A stretch of DNA of 45,627 bases. It comes from Solirubrobacterales bacterium (GTDB lineage: Bacteria; Actinomycetota; Thermoleophilia; Solirubrobacterales; Solirubrobacteraceae). Below, piece by piece: positions 45,078 to 45,627 of this stretch (its first letter is position 1; each line of letters begins with the position of its first letter). The DNA is taken from contig QHBW01000100.1 of NCBI GenBank assembly GCA_003244205.1, positions 1-45,627 of the forward strand. The letters are read 5' to 3'. A program made the translations under genes and the position numbers. The notes beneath the pieces are model-generated. The model was not told the DNA's origin. It worked only from the letters and a program-made list of their open reading frames with translations, and searched no databases.

Positions 45078-45596
45078 GTGGTCAGCGGCTCAACCCCAGA
45101 TGTCTCCTTCGAGCCACGCGAGTTCGTCGAGCGCTACGTGGCGGCTTGGAACGGCTGCGACACGGACGCGATGGCGCAGTTGATCACCGACGACATCGTC
45201 TGGGCAGACCCGGCGCTGCCCGGACCGGCACGCGGCATCCCGGCGGTGCGGGAGTTCATGCGCACCAGCTGTCGCGCCTTCCCGGACCTGCACTTTGGCG
45301 AGCCCGACCCGCCCACGCTGGCACTCACGGGCGATCTGGTCCTGTGGGCGTGGTACATGGAGGGCACCCACCGCGGACCGATCGATCCGCCCGGTTTCAG
45401 GGCTACCGGCCGCACGATGCGCGTCGAGGGCGTCGATCAATGGACGATGCGCGACGACCGGATTGCCCGTTATCGCGCCTTCTATGACATGAATGACGTC
45501 GCCCGTCAGCTCGGCATCGTGCCAGCGCCGGGCAGCCGCGCGGAGCGGGGGATGGTCGCCCTCCAGCGCCTCCAGGCCCGGCTCTCGCGCCGTTGA
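45078..45596 (+). CDS. SnoaL-like / NTF2-family protein
   Basis: A 172-residue protein beginning (V)VSGSTPDVSFEPREFVERYV, with the SnoaL pattern: helix EFVERYVAAWNGCDTDAMAQL, strand ITDDIVWADPALPGPARGIP, helix AVREFMRTSCRAFPDLHF, and strands TLALTGDLVLWAWYMEGTHR and RMRVEGVDQWTMRDDRIAR. Such proteins are cyclases, hydrolases or ligand-binding proteins; the Asp/His positions of SnoaL are not clearly identifiable. The GTG start at 45078 overlaps the extended reading of the preceding gene. Confidence 0.82.
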   Translation: MVSGSTPDVSFEPREFVERYVAAWNGCDTDAMAQLITDDIVWADPALPGPARGIPAVREFMRTSCRAFPDLHFGEPDPPTLALTGDLVLWAWYMEGTHRGPIDPPGFRATGRTMRVEGVDQWTMRDDRIARYRAFYDMNDVARQLGIVPAPGSRAERGMVALQRLQARLSRR

Positions 45597-45627
45597 GCAG
45601 CGCGGCGCGCCCATGCGGGGGGGGGGG

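Noticed and set aside
44047..45183. Complete AbiE-type toxin-antitoxin or abortive infection system
   Set aside because: No AbiEii-like nucleotidyltransferase toxin is next to the gene; hybrid AbiEi/DUF559 genes often stand alone.
45616..45627. Terminal run of G
   Set aside because: A homopolymer at the very end of the sequence is most likely a contig-end or sequencing artefact, not biology.

Overview
The window reads as chromosomal DNA of a high-GC actinobacterium. A member of the Thermoleophilia/Solirubrobacterales is my best guess, inferred from the strong GC bias, the GTG/TTG starts, the dnaX-ybaB-recR-lysC-asd block and the mix of secreted and DUF559-type proteins; I cannot verify it without a search. 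It looks like a contig end: the first gene has no start inside the window, and the last bases are a run of G that looks artefactual.

The left third (1-15.4 kb) is core metabolism and information processing. A truncated SRPBCC gene and a histone-H1-like winged-helix protein converge on malate dehydrogenase and isocitrate dehydrogenase (minus strand). An AidB-type acyl-CoA dehydrogenase, a site-2-protease-like M50 peptidase with a CBS-like tail, and a three-gene succinate:quinone oxidoreductase (SdhA, SdhB and a CCG-domain SdhE-like protein, without membrane anchors) follow on the plus strand. Four TCA-cycle enzyme genes/subunits thus lie within about 9 kb. On the minus strand follow a large Alu-domain SRP RNA, dnaX, ybaB, recR, lysC and asd, probably one long operon. 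A tRNA-Val(CAC) lies just beyond.

The middle (15.4-30.2 kb) is accessory. It has a stretch of small or decayed ORFs, an ABM monooxygenase and a secreted seven-bladed beta-propeller with one C-x8-C motif per blade. A near-twin of that propeller faces it 9.7 kb away. Between the twins lie a small secreted protein with a strong terminator, a decapitated and frameshifted histidine kinase, DoxX, a phospholipase-C-like enzyme overlapped by a small secreted protein, a cupin, a TetR/NTF2-like divergent pair with a palindromic operator, an MMPL exporter divergent from a MarR regulator, and an MFS transporter.

The right third (30.3-45.6 kb) has a cytochrome P450, two convergent polytopic membrane proteins, a complete OpuC/Osm-type osmoprotectant ABC importer (ATPase, two permeases, lipoprotein, each overlapping the next by 4 bases), an OmpR-type two-component pair, a secreted clan-A glycoside hydrolase, a DHA2-family MFS exporter, an AbiEi/DUF559-like protein whose 3' end is disturbed at a C9 tract, and a SnoaL-like protein.

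The most unusual object is a 122-bp element at 34576-34697, between the osmoprotectant operon and the next gene. It is a nested palindrome with a 15-bp outer stem, a 14-bp central stem and two 10-bp side hairpins. The side hairpins differ in stem sequence but each remains self-paired, and their loops are complementary over 9 bases. I know of no described element with this layout. It may be a repeated intergenic element or a structured RNA.
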